42,250 nucleotides of DNA, taken from contig JADMJV010000077.1 in assembly GCA_018780265.1 (NCBI GenBank), forward strand, positions 1-42,250, given 5' to 3'. The notes under the pieces were generated by a model. That model saw only the letters and a program-made list of their open reading frames with translations, did not search any database and was not told the origin of the DNA. Numbering within the stretch: the first letter of the stretch is position 1; every line of letters begins with the position of its first letter. Shown here piece by piece: positions 33,048-39,205 of this stretch. The stretch is from a bacterium (lineage in GTDB: Bacteria; Vulcanimicrobiota; Xenobia; Xenobiales; JADMJV01). The translations under genes and the position numbers were made by a program.

Positions 33048-35227
33048 AGATCTATCGCCACACCTCCGCCCTCTATGGCACGTCCTTTGGCTACGTAGCC
33101 GTCTTGCTTGATGACCCCGACTACACAGCCCACGGCAGCAGTGCAGAAGAGGCCCAGCAAAACCTGACCGGAAAAATCCAGGAAGCCCTCAAGGAAAACC
33201 CCTGGATGGGTCCACCCGAAACGGACAACTACCAGGTCCACGTCGTTCCTGTAGAAGTGCGGCCCGAGTATCGCACCGAAAAGCAGGTATTGCCCCAGGA
33301 GTACGCCTTCGAATTTCGTTTCGCCTGCGCCGTGGGTGAAGTGGAAGGCGGTCTCAAGATGTGCGTGGTGCCCAGCCTGGCCATGCAGTTCTATTTCGAG
33401 GGCGAGCGCTCGCTGAGGGAGCTGGTAGGCCACTATGTACAGGACAAACTCAAGGGCCTTACTCCGGCCCAACTATTACGCTTCGTCGCCCCCGACCAAT
33501 TGGAGCTACGTCAGTGCCGCATCAAAAAGCCAGCCGTAGATGCCGGAAAAGGCGCAAAAACCTGGCCCCAACTGGAGGCAGTGGCCGAACTGGCCCACCA
33601 ATCCAAGTTAAGGGGCTATGGCCGCGAAGGTAGCTTAAAAGAGTTGATCCACAACCTTCAGGCGGGTCTGTCCGTGGCCTTGGTGGGCGCGAGTAGCGTG
33701 GGCAAAACCACCCTGCTCATCGAGGCTGCCCGGCGCACCAAAAATCTCTGGCGCACCTCGGCTGCCCGGCTGATTGCCGGGATGTCCTACCTGGGCATGT
33801 GGGAGGAACGATGTGAAAAAGTCATTGACCAGTTGGGAAAGGCCAGCGGAATTCTGGCCGTGGACAGCGTCGCCGAACTCATTCGCCAGGGAGGCCAGGA
33901 TCCTGGCTCCAGCATCGCCGCCTTCATCACCCCCTTCGTGATGGATGGCCAACTGCAACTGGTGGTGGAAGCCACGCCAGGGGAATGGCAGGCCTGTCGG
34001 CGGCTGCTGCCAGGATTTGCCGACCTGTTTCGGGTCCAGACGCTGGAGCCCATGACAGACCCCGAAACCCTGGAGGTTTTGGGGTGGGTGCGCAGTGGTT
34101 TGCGTATCGGGGTAGACGTGGATGAAACTCTGGTAAGTCTGTTTCGACGCTTCTCCCCCTACGAAGCTCTGCCTGGCAGTGCGGTCAGATTTTTGCGCCG
34201 GGTGGGAGGCGCAAAAAGGGGAACAGAGCTGACGAGAAGTTCGCTGGTCGAAGCATTTTCGAAGCAGAGTAGTATCCCGGAGGAATTCCTGCTCGACGAG
34301 GTCTGCCTGGATCCTACCGACCTGGAAACACAAATTTGCCGACGCGTCATCGGTCAACCACAGGCCCAGCAAGCCGCCTTGCGCATTATCACGGCCTTCA
34401 AAGCCGGTCTGCAGGACCCATCCCGTCCTCTCGGCGTACTGCTGCTGTGCGGGCCCACCGGGGCAGGTAAAACAGAGTTGGCCAAAACCCTGGCCGACGT
34501 TCTCTTTAGCGACGAAAAACGTCTGATCCGGTTAGACATGAGTGAGTATTCCGGAGCCGGTTCAGCCGACCGTTTACTGGGCAGCGTCTATGAAAAAGCT
34601 CCCGCCACCTGGTTGCGCGAACTTCGCCAGAAGCCGTTTTCGGTGGTGCTTTTCGACGAAGTAGAAAAAGCTCATCCCGAAGTCTTCGATGTGCTGATGA
34701 GAGCCTTTGACGAAGGGCACCTCAGCGACCCTTGGGGACGCACTACCAGTCTGCGCACTTGCGTGCTTTTGTTGACCAGCAATCTGGGCGCAGAACAACA
34801 GCAGACGGTGGGTTTGCGCCAGGGACAACCGGTAGGCTACGCCCAGGCCGTCTATCAATTCTTTCGCCCCGAACTTATCAATCGACTCGACGCCGTGGTG
34901 CCTTTCCAAACTTTGACTCCGGAGGTAATTCGGGCTGTTGCTGAACGTGAGGTAAGTCAACTGGAGAAGCGTCCCGGGCTGAAGCGGCGACGACTGCGCT
35001 TGCAGGCCACGCCGGCTTGCCTGGAATACCTGGCCCAAGCCGGCTACGACGTGCGACTGGGAGCCCGTCCGCTGCAGCGATTGATCGAGAGGCAACTGAT
35101 TCCGCCCCTCAGCGAATGGCTCAGAGTGCAGGAATATCAGTCTGGCGGCCTGATCCATATCGACCATATCGACGGTAACTTCGTCCTGTCTTTAGCCCCT
35201 AAAATCCAGGCTGCTGAAGTGGAGTGA
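33044..35227 (+). CDS. ClpA/ClpB-type double AAA+ protein, third in operon (protein C)
   Basis: 727 residues from ATG 33044 (ATGA overlap). The first 50 residues (FGYVAVLLDDPDYTAHGSSA then EEAQQNLTGKIQEAL) are close to the HicB antitoxin fold (yvv..pDlpg....G.T.eEA..n...ai...l); a second unit follows at 86-136 (GLKMCVVPSLAMQFYFEGER). D1 has Walker A VGASSVGKTTL near 213, pore-like RLIAGMSYLGMWEER, and Walker B ILAVDSVAEL, in which the catalytic Glu is Ser. D2 is intact: GPTGAGKTELAK near 469, VLFDEVEKAHPEVF near 535, LLTSNLGA, ELINRLDAVVPF. It ends soon after the D2 small domain and lacks the release-factor-like tail of A and B. No ClpP-binding tripeptide loop is evident, and no clpP is nearby. 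Confidence 0.85.
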   Translation: MKIYRHTSALYGTSFGYVAVLLDDPDYTAHGSSAEEAQQNLTGKIQEALKENPWMGPPETDNYQVHVVPVEVRPEYRTEKQVLPQEYAFEFRFACAVGEVEGGLKMCVVPSLAMQFYFEGERSLRELVGHYVQDKLKGLTPAQLLRFVAPDQLELRQCRIKKPAVDAGKGAKTWPQLEAVAELAHQSKLRGYGREGSLKELIHNLQAGLSVALVGASSVGKTTLLIEAARRTKNLWRTSAARLIAGMSYLGMWEERCEKVIDQLGKASGILAVDSVAELIRQGGQDPGSSIAAFITPFVMDGQLQLVVEATPGEWQACRRLLPGFADLFRVQTLEPMTDPETLEVLGWVRSGLRIGVDVDETLVSLFRRFSPYEALPGSAVRFLRRVGGAKRGTELTRSSLVEAFSKQSSIPEEFLLDEVCLDPTDLETQICRRVIGQPQAQQAALRIITAFKAGLQDPSRPLGVLLLCGPTGAGKTELAKTLADVLFSDEKRLIRLDMSEYSGAGSADRLLGSVYEKAPATWLRELRQKPFSVVLFDEVEKAHPEVFDVLMRAFDEGHLSDPWGRTTSLRTCVLLLTSNLGAEQQQTVGLRQGQPVGYAQAVYQFFRPELINRLDAVVPFQTLTPEVIRAVAEREVSQLEKRPGLKRRRLRLQATPACLEYLAQAGYDVRLGARPLQRLIERQLIPPLSEWLRVQEYQSGGLIHIDHIDGNFVLSLAPKIQAAEVE

Positions 35228-35229
35228 CA

Positions 35230-35338
35230 AATTTCGTCAGCCAGGATCTCGTCTCAATATTCATATCTCTGCAACACCTTGGCCAGCTAAAGAGTGCAAG
35301 ATGGTGGCGAAATTTATTCCAGCAAAGGAGGCTCTATG
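35230..35338 (+). promoter_or_regulatory. Leader of microprotein gene 1, duplicated upstream of microprotein gene 2
   Basis: This leader aligns with 36184-36296: AATT, GTCAG, an ATTCATATC-like block (35260-35267), GCAACA (35271-35276), GTGCAAGATG (35294-35303), CGAA and AAAGG are shared in the same order. A TGAC-(7)-GTCA dyad lies at 35225-35239. The shared TCGTCA at 35234-35239 and TATTCA at 35258-35263, 18 bases apart, could be the promoter. AAAGGAGG at 35324-35331 is the ribosome site. Confidence 0.6.
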
Positions 35339-35407
35339 ATGAGCAGTGTGGCTTTCATGCTGGTGCTGATCTGGGCACTGACTCGGCCCGACGCGCGCCA
35401 ACTATAA
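35339..35407 (+). CDS. 22-residue single-span membrane microprotein, copy 1
   Basis: Too short for standard gene calling. It reads MSSVAFMLVLIWALT then RPDARQL and stop. An adjacent in-frame ATG at 35336 would add one Met, but AAAGGAGG is seven bases from 35339. Sixteen of 22 residues match copy 2 (36297), every change is conservative, and many codons differ only at the third base, which indicates selection on the peptide. It has a hydrophobic helix of about 13 residues and a charged RPDARQL tail, so it should sit in the inner membrane. It lies 111 bases after AAA+ protein C. The size, hydrophobicity and duplication resemble type I toxin peptides or small membrane-complex subunits; function is unknown. 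Confidence 0.75.
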   Translation: MSSVAFMLVLIWALTRPDARQL

Positions 35408-35410
35408 TTT

Positions 35411-35434
35411 AGTGACAAAAATAGTCACTTCCTT
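35411..35434 (+). terminator. Terminator hairpin after microprotein gene 1
   Basis: AGTGAC (35411-35416) pairs with GTCACT (35424-35429) across a 7-base A-rich loop, followed by TCCTTTT. It starts four bases after the stop codon and overlaps the last codons of the convergent PAP2 gene, so it may serve both transcripts. Confidence 0.55.
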
Positions 35435-36051
35435 TTGAGACCGGCATGGACCACCATCGCCAAAAACAGGCATGGCCAACCCGCCGCAAATCCCCCCAGC
35501 ACATCGCCTGGGTAATGAGCAGATAGGTAGACTCGGGAGATCCCTATCGACATGACAAGAGCGGCCGCCAAGGCCACCTTTGATGGGGCTCGCGAAGGAC
35601 GTCTGCGCACCCACAGATAACACAGAAAGCCGTAAATGCAGAGCGAACTCATGGTATGACCGGAAGGGAAGCTATAGTAGCGCTCTTCCACCAGCGGACT
35701 GTAGTCCAGACCGGGTCGGGGTCGGCCGAACCACAACTTTAACAGGCTGTTCAGCGCCCCCTGCCCCATGGACAGGGCGAGCAAAACGGCTTTATCACGT
35801 CCACCCAGGCGCGCATGGGGTTGCACCTGGCAGACCATCACCAGCAGTGTTAAGGCCGCAAAGCTCCCCAACGAAGTCAGGCCGCGCGCCAGCAGTGTCA
35901 AAGGGGCTGACCGCCATCGCAAAATCGGTTGGGCCAGCCACAACTCAAGATCCGCCCAACCGTCTTGCATCCAATCTCCACCGATGTCAGAAAACGCCAG
36001 CACGGCCACAAGACTGACCAACAAACCCACGTAAAATTGCCACCTTGTCAT
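35425..36051 (-). CDS. PAP2-family membrane phosphatase
   Basis: 208 residues with the three acid-phosphatase motifs in order: KLWFGRPRP (KxxxxxxRP), YSFPSGHTMS (PSGH) and SRVYLSAHYPGD (SRxxxxxHxxxD). About five or six membrane helices are visible, starting with FYVGLLVSLVAVLAF. It removes phosphate from a lipid or isoprenoid pyrophosphate at the outer face of the inner membrane, for example undecaprenyl pyrophosphate or phosphatidic acid. The gene lies between the two microprotein copies on the opposite strand, so its product could act with them at the membrane. Its upstream region faces copy 2. Confidence 0.92.
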   Translation of the reverse strand: MTRWQFYVGLLVSLVAVLAFSDIGGDWMQDGWADLELWLAQPILRWRSAPLTLLARGLTSLGSFAALTLLVMVCQVQPHARLGGRDKAVLLALSMGQGALNSLLKLWFGRPRPGLDYSPLVEERYYSFPSGHTMSSLCIYGFLCYLWVRRRPSRAPSKVALAAALVMSIGISRVYLSAHYPGDVLGGFAAGWPCLFLAMVVHAGLKRK

Positions 36052-36158
36052 CCTGCATGCAACGTTCCCGGCGCAAGAATCTCAACCTCCCGTCGCAGAA
36101 TTCTGCCATCAGGCGTTTCCTTTTGCAAACAACGGGTAAGCATGACTCAGGCCAGACA

Positions 36159-36192
36159 TGACAATTGCTGTCACGAGAGACAGGAATTGTCA
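36159..36192. promoter_or_regulatory. Strong inverted repeat upstream of microprotein gene 2 and the PAP2 gene
   Basis: TGACAATTGCTGTC (36159-36172) and GACAGGAATTGTCA (36179-36192) form arms of 14 bases with one mismatch and a 6-base spacer. It lies between the divergent PAP2 gene and copy 2, and its right arm merges with the shared leader. It may be an operator controlling both directions. A shorter TGAC...GTCA dyad is at the matching place before copy 1. Confidence 0.6.
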
Positions 36193-36296
36193 GACTGGAA
36201 GTAGCCTAATCTTCATATCCGGGCAACATGTTAGCAAACCGGACCGTGCAAGATGTATACGAAGTCCTCGGGGGAACTTCTCCTGAAAGGAAATAT
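36184..36296 (+). promoter_or_regulatory. Leader of microprotein gene 2 (paralogue of 35230-35338)
   Basis: Matching blocks are GAATTGTCAGA, TCTTCATATC (36210-36219), GCAACATG (36222-36229), GTGCAAGATG (36246-36255), CGAA (36260-36263) and AAAGGA (36286-36291, ribosome site). Block order and spacing are conserved relative to copy 1. Confidence 0.6.
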
Positions 36297-36365
36297 ATGA
36301 GTAGTATCGCTTTTATACTCGTAGTACTGTGGACGCTGAGCCGTCCCGACGCTCGCCAACTGTAG
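36297..36365 (+). CDS. 22-residue single-span membrane microprotein, copy 2
   Basis: It reads MSSIAFILVVLWTLS then RPDARQL and stop, the same length as copy 1 without any indel. AAGGA ends five bases before the ATG. At the 16 identical residues, at least seven codons differ synonymously (Ser, Phe, Leu, Val, Arg, Ala, Leu). The six substitutions are V/I, M/I, L/V, I/L, A/T and T/S. The invariant Trp near the end of the helix and the RPDARQL tail are the likely functional parts. A GGCCC/GGGCC hairpin follows 13 bases after the stop. Confidence 0.75.
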   Translation: MSSIAFILVVLWTLSRPDARQL

Positions 36366-36525
36366 TTGAAGCCGAGCGGCCCACAACGGGCCAGGTTTCA
36401 ATGAAGACTCGCGCCAACTCTGGCTTCAGGGTCAAGCCCCGAAGGCCGTTGCGCCGACAACTATTTTTGCGCGCAGGCAAAGACCTGCTCCCTGAGCACT
36501 CCTTGGGAGACTCAGCCCTCACATC

Positions 36526-36563
36526 GCCACCTTGGGCAACGCTCGCCTGCAGGGTGGCTTTTT
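36526..36563 (+). terminator. Rho-independent-type terminator
   Basis: Stem GCCACC (36526-36531) / GGTGGC (36553-36558) followed directly by TTTTT (36559-36563). It probably ends the plus-strand transcript from microprotein copy 2. Confidence 0.6.
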
Positions 36564-36662
36564 CGTGACAGGACCTGCAGCGCTCTCGGGGAATAACTCC
36601 AGGTGGAGACCTCACTCACTCGCCGCTCGTTTTGCCAAATGGGTCTGGCCATCGCCTGCTGC

Positions 36663-36729
36663 GCCAGGGACGAGCCCCCTGGCTTTTTGCCGTAACCGCT
36701 CGACCCGAGGGGGCTCGTCATTTCCTGGC
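36663..36729. repeat. Long inverted repeat (12-base perfect arms plus 6-base outer arms)
   Basis: GACGAGCCCCCT (36669-36680) pairs perfectly with AGGGGGCTCGTC (36708-36719). The outer GCCAGG (36663-36668) pairs with CCTGGC (36724-36729) after a small ATTT bulge, and a GGC-TTTTT-GCC mini-hairpin is inside the loop. It is the most stable structure seen in the window. It lies 94 bases beyond the end of the oxidoreductase gene, so it may also stop the minus-strand transcript. Confidence 0.65.
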
Positions 36730-36823
36730 TAGCCCCACCGACTCGCCCGCGCTGGATTGCTTCCTGAACGGGAATACAGCCACCTTGACTCACGCGCAGC
36801 GCGAACAATTATTTTGGCGGGCC

Positions 36824-38317
36824 TCAGACCTTCTTCTTTAGCACTGGGGCCAGGGCGAAGGCCTCAGACAAAGCACTCTCGACGGAGGCGCATCCCTGGC
36901 CATCCGAATGGCACAGGTGAACTTTGCCGAAGTGACGCGGCAGGGCCAGCAACTGGCGTATCACTCCCTGTCTGGAACAGAAGATCTGATGACCGTATCG
37001 CGTGATACGCACCTCTTTCAATTTGTCCTTAGGAAATTGGGTGCGCAGTTGAATGTCATCCACCACCTTGCGGGCCAAAGGAGCACCGTCGCCGGCCTGC
37101 AACAAGGCCCGCCCCACTACGGCATCGCGGAAGGGCGCATAGACCGTGATGACATTGGCCGTCTTGACGGGATTGCCGGCGGCATAGTCGGCATCGACAA
37201 AGTCAGCCCAGGCGTCCTGCCCCGGGCACCAGTGGTCATATCCTTGGTGAAACACCTGGCCTTCAAAACACAGATTCACCACCATATAGGATCCATACTC
37301 CAGCCCCCGCATGGTCTTGAGGGCCTGGGGGTCAGCCCATGGAATCAGGCGAGCGGCAAAATAATAGGGGCAGGCCAGCACCACCTGCTCGGCCTGAATA
37401 CAGCGAAATTCCGGATTCTCTGCGTGGGTGTCAAAAAAGCCCACGCGACCATCCTGCTCAACCTTGTAAACGGACTGACCGGTCAAAATCCGTTCAGGGC
37501 CTATGGCCGAGACCAATTTCTTGGCGATGGCGGCGTTGCCACCGGGGAAAGCGTACATATCCATCACCAGCTCGGAAAGGCCATTGACGCCGATGTAGGC
37601 GGTGATTTTTTTGCTGCTGCCTCCCAGCGCCGTCCAGCAATACTCGTCGGCCAGGGGTATGTATTCGGGGTAATCTTTCTTGAGCCAGTCGTAGTAACTG
37701 ATGTCATCTAACTTCAAAGCGGCAGGAGTGGCGCGCTGAATGGGAATATGCGGATAGTCCCGGCTATCCATCATCTTGCGCATTTCCTTTTGGATACGCT
37801 CAATGGTCTCAGCCTGAGCCCCCTTTTCCATCTGCACAAAACCGCTAGGCGTCCAGACCGACTCGGTTGGCTGGGGCAGTGGCTTGAGGTCCATGCCCAG
37901 CTTGCGGTAGAACTCGCCAAAGGGCTTCTCTACATCCACCAGATAGGCCGAACCCAGGGCATACTCAATTCCCTGGTAGTTTTCGCTTTTGGCATTGCCT
38001 CCGGGGGTGGACTCTCGCTCCAAAACCAGCAGGTCCGTGTCCTGACACATGTGCGCCAGCGACAGCCCGCTCAGCCCTCCACCGATGATCAACAGCTTGA
38101 CCTTCTTTTCCGGTTTCGGCAATTCGGCTTTGATTCCGTCCCGAATCCGGTGCATGGCCGGAAAAGTATCCCCGGTCCACTCACCCAGCTTATAAGCGTA
38201 GTCGGGCGCTGGAGGGGTAGCCGGGGGGGTAGGATCGGCCTGGCAACCGATCAGGTCCAGGCATGCCAGGCTGAGGCCCAGCTGCCCACTGTGGCGCAAA
38301 AACTGTCGTCGTCTCAC
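36824..38317 (-). CDS. Exported FAD/NAD(P)-dependent oxidoreductase (amine-oxidase-like)
   Basis: 497 residues, GTG start overlapping the upstream stop (GTGA). The N-terminus MRRRQFLRHSGQLGLSLACL is a Tat-type signal (RRRQFL) that ends in a lipobox-like LDLIGC, suggesting a folded, lipid-anchored periplasmic enzyme. The dinucleotide fold follows: KLLIIGGGLSGLSLAH near 74, then LLVLERESTPGGNA (FAD ribose Glu and GG doublet). The central GGNAAIAKKLVSAIGPERIL and the late HLCHSDGQGCASVESALSEA resemble the flavin-contact end of amine oxidase/desaturase-like proteins. The substrate is unknown. It is coupled to the preceding membrane protein gene. Confidence 0.85.
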   Translation of the reverse strand: MRRRQFLRHSGQLGLSLACLDLIGCQADPTPPATPPAPDYAYKLGEWTGDTFPAMHRIRDGIKAELPKPEKKVKLLIIGGGLSGLSLAHMCQDTDLLVLERESTPGGNAKSENYQGIEYALGSAYLVDVEKPFGEFYRKLGMDLKPLPQPTESVWTPSGFVQMEKGAQAETIERIQKEMRKMMDSRDYPHIPIQRATPAALKLDDISYYDWLKKDYPEYIPLADEYCWTALGGSSKKITAYIGVNGLSELVMDMYAFPGGNAAIAKKLVSAIGPERILTGQSVYKVEQDGRVGFFDTHAENPEFRCIQAEQVVLACPYYFAARLIPWADPQALKTMRGLEYGSYMVVNLCFEGQVFHQGYDHWCPGQDAWADFVDADYAAGNPVKTANVITVYAPFRDAVVGRALLQAGDGAPLARKVVDDIQLRTQFPKDKLKEVRITRYGHQIFCSRQGVIRQLLALPRHFGKVHLCHSDGQGCASVESALSEAFALAPVLKKKV

Positions 38318-38958
38318 GAGGAAGATGGTTGGCGGATGTACTCGATTCCCCCTGCCGCTAAAGTACGCCTAAGCCGCCGGGCACTCAGGTAGGCCACAAC
38401 CATTAACAAGACGGCCAGCACTTTGAGCACCAGGGGCCCCAGCCAGAGGACGGTGGCGATAGGCAGGTGGTTGACCATCCACCACTTCAGGAAAAACTCA
38501 CCCACCATCAGTGCGCCTACGCCACAGCAAAGCTGATTGATGAAGCGCCGACCGTGAAGATTGTTCATCAACAGCTCCAGCCTCTGCCGCTGAGGCCCAT
38601 CGCCCGCCTGCTCGCGCATCATCAACCAGATCAACGGTTTGCCAACCAGAACCGAGAAGAGAAACAACGATCCGAAGAGCGCTGTGCAGAAAGACTCACG
38701 GATCTGCAGCATGCGCACATAGTGAGAGAGCATCGCGCTGACCAGGCTGAGAGCCAGACTAAATAAGGAGAGACCGGCCACCAGGCTGGCCCGCCTCTGC
38801 TGAAGCAAAATGAAGAGACCGTAGAAAACCGGAATGACCGTCACCCAGAGCAACGCCCGAAAATCGCTGAACCCATAATGACGCTGCAAAAACTCGTAGC
38901 CCAGCCAGGGCAACAAAGCGTTGCAGGCAAGATCTAGGAAAAGGGCTTTGCGCGACAC
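38314..38958 (-). CDS. Multi-span membrane protein (VC0807-like)
   Basis: 214 residues, GTG start with AGG-rich upstream sequence. At least five membrane helices are visible: WVTVIPVFYGLFILL, GLSLFSLALSLVSAML, ALFGSLFLFSVLVGKPLIWL, CCGVGALMVGEFFLKWW and VLKVLAVLLMVVAYL. The layout, with a GKPLIWLMMRE stretch, resembles the VC0807-type family of about 220 residues with unknown function. The gene is directly coupled to the exported oxidoreductase, so it may donate or accept electrons or anchor that enzyme. Confidence 0.75.
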   Translation of the reverse strand: MSRKALFLDLACNALLPWLGYEFLQRHYGFSDFRALLWVTVIPVFYGLFILLQQRRASLVAGLSLFSLALSLVSAMLSHYVRMLQIRESFCTALFGSLFLFSVLVGKPLIWLMMREQAGDGPQRQRLELLMNNLHGRRFINQLCCGVGALMVGEFFLKWWMVNHLPIATVLWLGPLVLKVLAVLLMVVAYLSARRLRRTLAAGGIEYIRQPSSS

Positions 38959-39005
38959 TACCTGACCTTAGTTCTCAGAGGGAGTACCTCAACCCTCCCT
39001 GTGGC

Positions 39006-39128
39006 TTAGTGGGCACGAAGCCGGTGACCGGGCCATCGGTCCGGCCGCTCCTGGATCTTGCCGCCAGTAACATCCTTAAGAAAGCAATAAAAGAAGGTCG
39101 CCCAGACGATGACTAGTAAAATACTCAT
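39006..39128 (-). CDS. Possible 40-residue membrane microprotein
   Basis: A short frame that reads MSILLVIVWATFFYCFLKDV, then TGGKIQERPDRWPGHRLRAH and stop. One hydrophobic helix at the very N-terminus is followed by a basic tail containing RPD. Its start resembles the two 22-residue microproteins (MS-I-hydrophobic-W), but the overall similarity is weak and may be chance. The ribosome site is poor (GGGGG about 14 bases upstream). It lies 47 bases before the membrane-protein gene on the same strand and downstream of phased TTGAC boxes, so it would be first gene of that operon. Confidence 0.45.
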   Translation of the reverse strand: MSILLVIVWATFFYCFLKDVTGGKIQERPDRWPGHRLRAH

Positions 39129-39151
39129 GCATCGAGCATAGGCGACCCCCA

Positions 39152-39198
39152 GTCAATGGCAGGTCAAACGGGACCTCGGTCAGGTCAAGAAGGCGTCA
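39152..39198 (-). promoter_or_regulatory. Four helically phased TTGAC boxes upstream of the oxidoreductase operon
   Basis: Read on the plus strand, GTCAA occurs at 39152-39156, 39163-39167, 39184-39188 and 39194-39198, with steps of 11, 21 and 10 bases. Two copies extend to CAGGTCAA (39160-39167 and 39181-39188). Boxes on one face of the helix are typical of OmpR/PhoB-type response regulators binding direct repeats. Confidence 0.5.
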
Positions 39199-39205
39199 AG
39201 ACCTC

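Larger units (their letters stand above)
36366..36823. other. Hairpin-rich noncoding stretch (possible structured RNA or transcript end)
   Basis: No gene is supported in these 458 bases, but four stable inverted repeats follow one another: GGCCC/GGGCC at 36378-36392; CTGAG..CTCC/GGAG..CTCAG at 36492-36515; GCCACC/GGTGGC with a T-run at 36526-36563; and a long arm pair at 36663-36729. The density of structure suggests a 3' untranslated region with several terminators, or a separate noncoding RNA. Confidence 0.45.
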
